5,471 nucleotides of DNA from Syntrophomonadaceae bacterium. Its GTDB lineage: Bacteria > Bacillota > Dethiobacteria > DTU022. The notes beneath the pieces were generated by a model that saw only the letters and a program-made list of their open reading frames with translations, was not told the DNA's origin and made no database searches. This document shows positions 5,149-5,471 of this stretch, piece after piece; the stretch's first letter is position 1; the number at the start of each line of letters is the position of its first letter. The stretch is taken from the NCBI GenBank assembly GCA_003558195.1, contig PWMM01000041.1:1-5471 (forward strand), given 5' to 3'. The position numbers and the translations under genes were made by a program.

Positions 5149-5471
5149 TTAAAACACCACCTTACCTTCAACGAACAGGCGGGTTTTTTCATATTCAGGG
5201 TGTGTAAATATTTTTTCTGCAGATCCCATCTCAACAATTTCACCTTTGTCCATAAATAATACTTCATCGGCTATACGGCGGGCCTGGAAAACATTGTGGG
5301 TAACAATAACCACCGTAATATATTTCTCTTTGTTCAGGGTGACGATCATTTCTTCAATTAACTCGATATTAAATGGATCCAGGTTGGCCGTTGGTTCATC
5401 AAGAAGTAACAGCTCCGGGTCGAAGGCCACAGAACGGGCGATAGCAACCCGCTGGGCCTCTCCTCCTGAAA
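5149..5471 (-). CDS. C-terminal part of an ABC transporter ATPase, tungstate/molybdate type
   Basis: The frame enters from the right edge and ends at TAA 5151-5149; 106 codons are present and the N-terminal half with Walker A lies outside. What remains starts in the ABC signature SGGEAQRVAIAR (residues 1-12 of this fragment). Walker B LLLLDEP with catalytic Glu follows at 20-26, then the D-loop ANLDP at 28-32 and the switch His in VIVTH (58). The tail, with QARRIADEVLFMDKGEIVE and a final segment ending RLFVEGKVVF, resembles TupC/WtpC-type tungstate importers more than amino-acid importers; this is recognition by eye. It would power a membrane channel and binding protein encoded further right. 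The GTG at 5430 inside the frame is not a start, because the ABC signature lies upstream of it. Confidence 0.85.
   Translation of the reverse strand, partial: SGGEAQRVAIARSVAFDPELLLLDEPTANLDPFNIELIEEMIVTLNKEKYITVVIVTHNVFQARRIADEVLFMDKGEIVEMGSAEKIFTHPEYEKTRLFVEGKVVF

Noticed and set aside
5073..5267. Minus-strand 64-codon frame across the ABC ATPase/permease junction
   Set aside because: It overlaps both supported genes in another frame and shows no recognisable motif.
1..5471. CRISPR array, tRNA, rRNA, insertion sequence or riboswitch
   Set aside because: I looked on both strands and saw no regularly spaced repeats, cloverleaf, transposase frame or recognised riboswitch core.

Overview
The window looks like chromosomal DNA of an anaerobic, probably Gram-positive (Clostridia-like) bacterium. 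This rests on moderate-to-low GC, purine-rich AAGGAGG-type ribosome binding sites, a CopB-type copper ATPase, and a tungstate/molybdate-type ABC ATPase next to a MOT1-like molybdate permease. The lineage is an inference from gene content; no rRNA or other marker is present.

Layout from left to right. (1) Bases 1-263, minus strand: the first 87 codons of a secreted or membrane-anchored protein of unknown function. (2) Bases 264-878: about 615 bp with no convincing large gene. It holds a possible promoter for the first gene, several inverted repeats, two copies of a near-palindromic 10-mer about 45 bp apart, and one doubtful 35-codon ORF. (3) Bases 879-2921, minus: an intact P1B-3 copper-exporting ATPase (CopB type) with a histidine-repeat N terminus and a good sigma-A-like promoter upstream. 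(4) Bases 3173-3973, plus: a Dam-type (class D12) adenine-N6 DNA methyltransferase. It is complete in its conserved core but has no ATG, GTG or TTG that would include the N-terminal motifs; the best placed initiator is ACG or ATA. (5) Bases 4011-4035: a hairpin plus T-run ending the methyltransferase transcript, overlapping the stop of the convergent gene. (6) Bases 4024-5145 and 5149-5471, minus: a MOT1-like permease placed 3 bp downstream of the C-terminal part of a tungstate/molybdate-type ABC ATPase. These two are almost certainly one operon for oxyanion uptake.

The minus-strand genes form two metal-homeostasis units: copper efflux and molybdate/tungstate uptake. The plus-strand methyltransferase sits between them, with no restriction enzyme visible. 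I do not see a clearly new multi-gene system. The items most worth a second look are the non-canonical start of the methyltransferase, the pairing of a MOT1-like permease with an ABC ATPase, and the structured intergenic region at 264-878.
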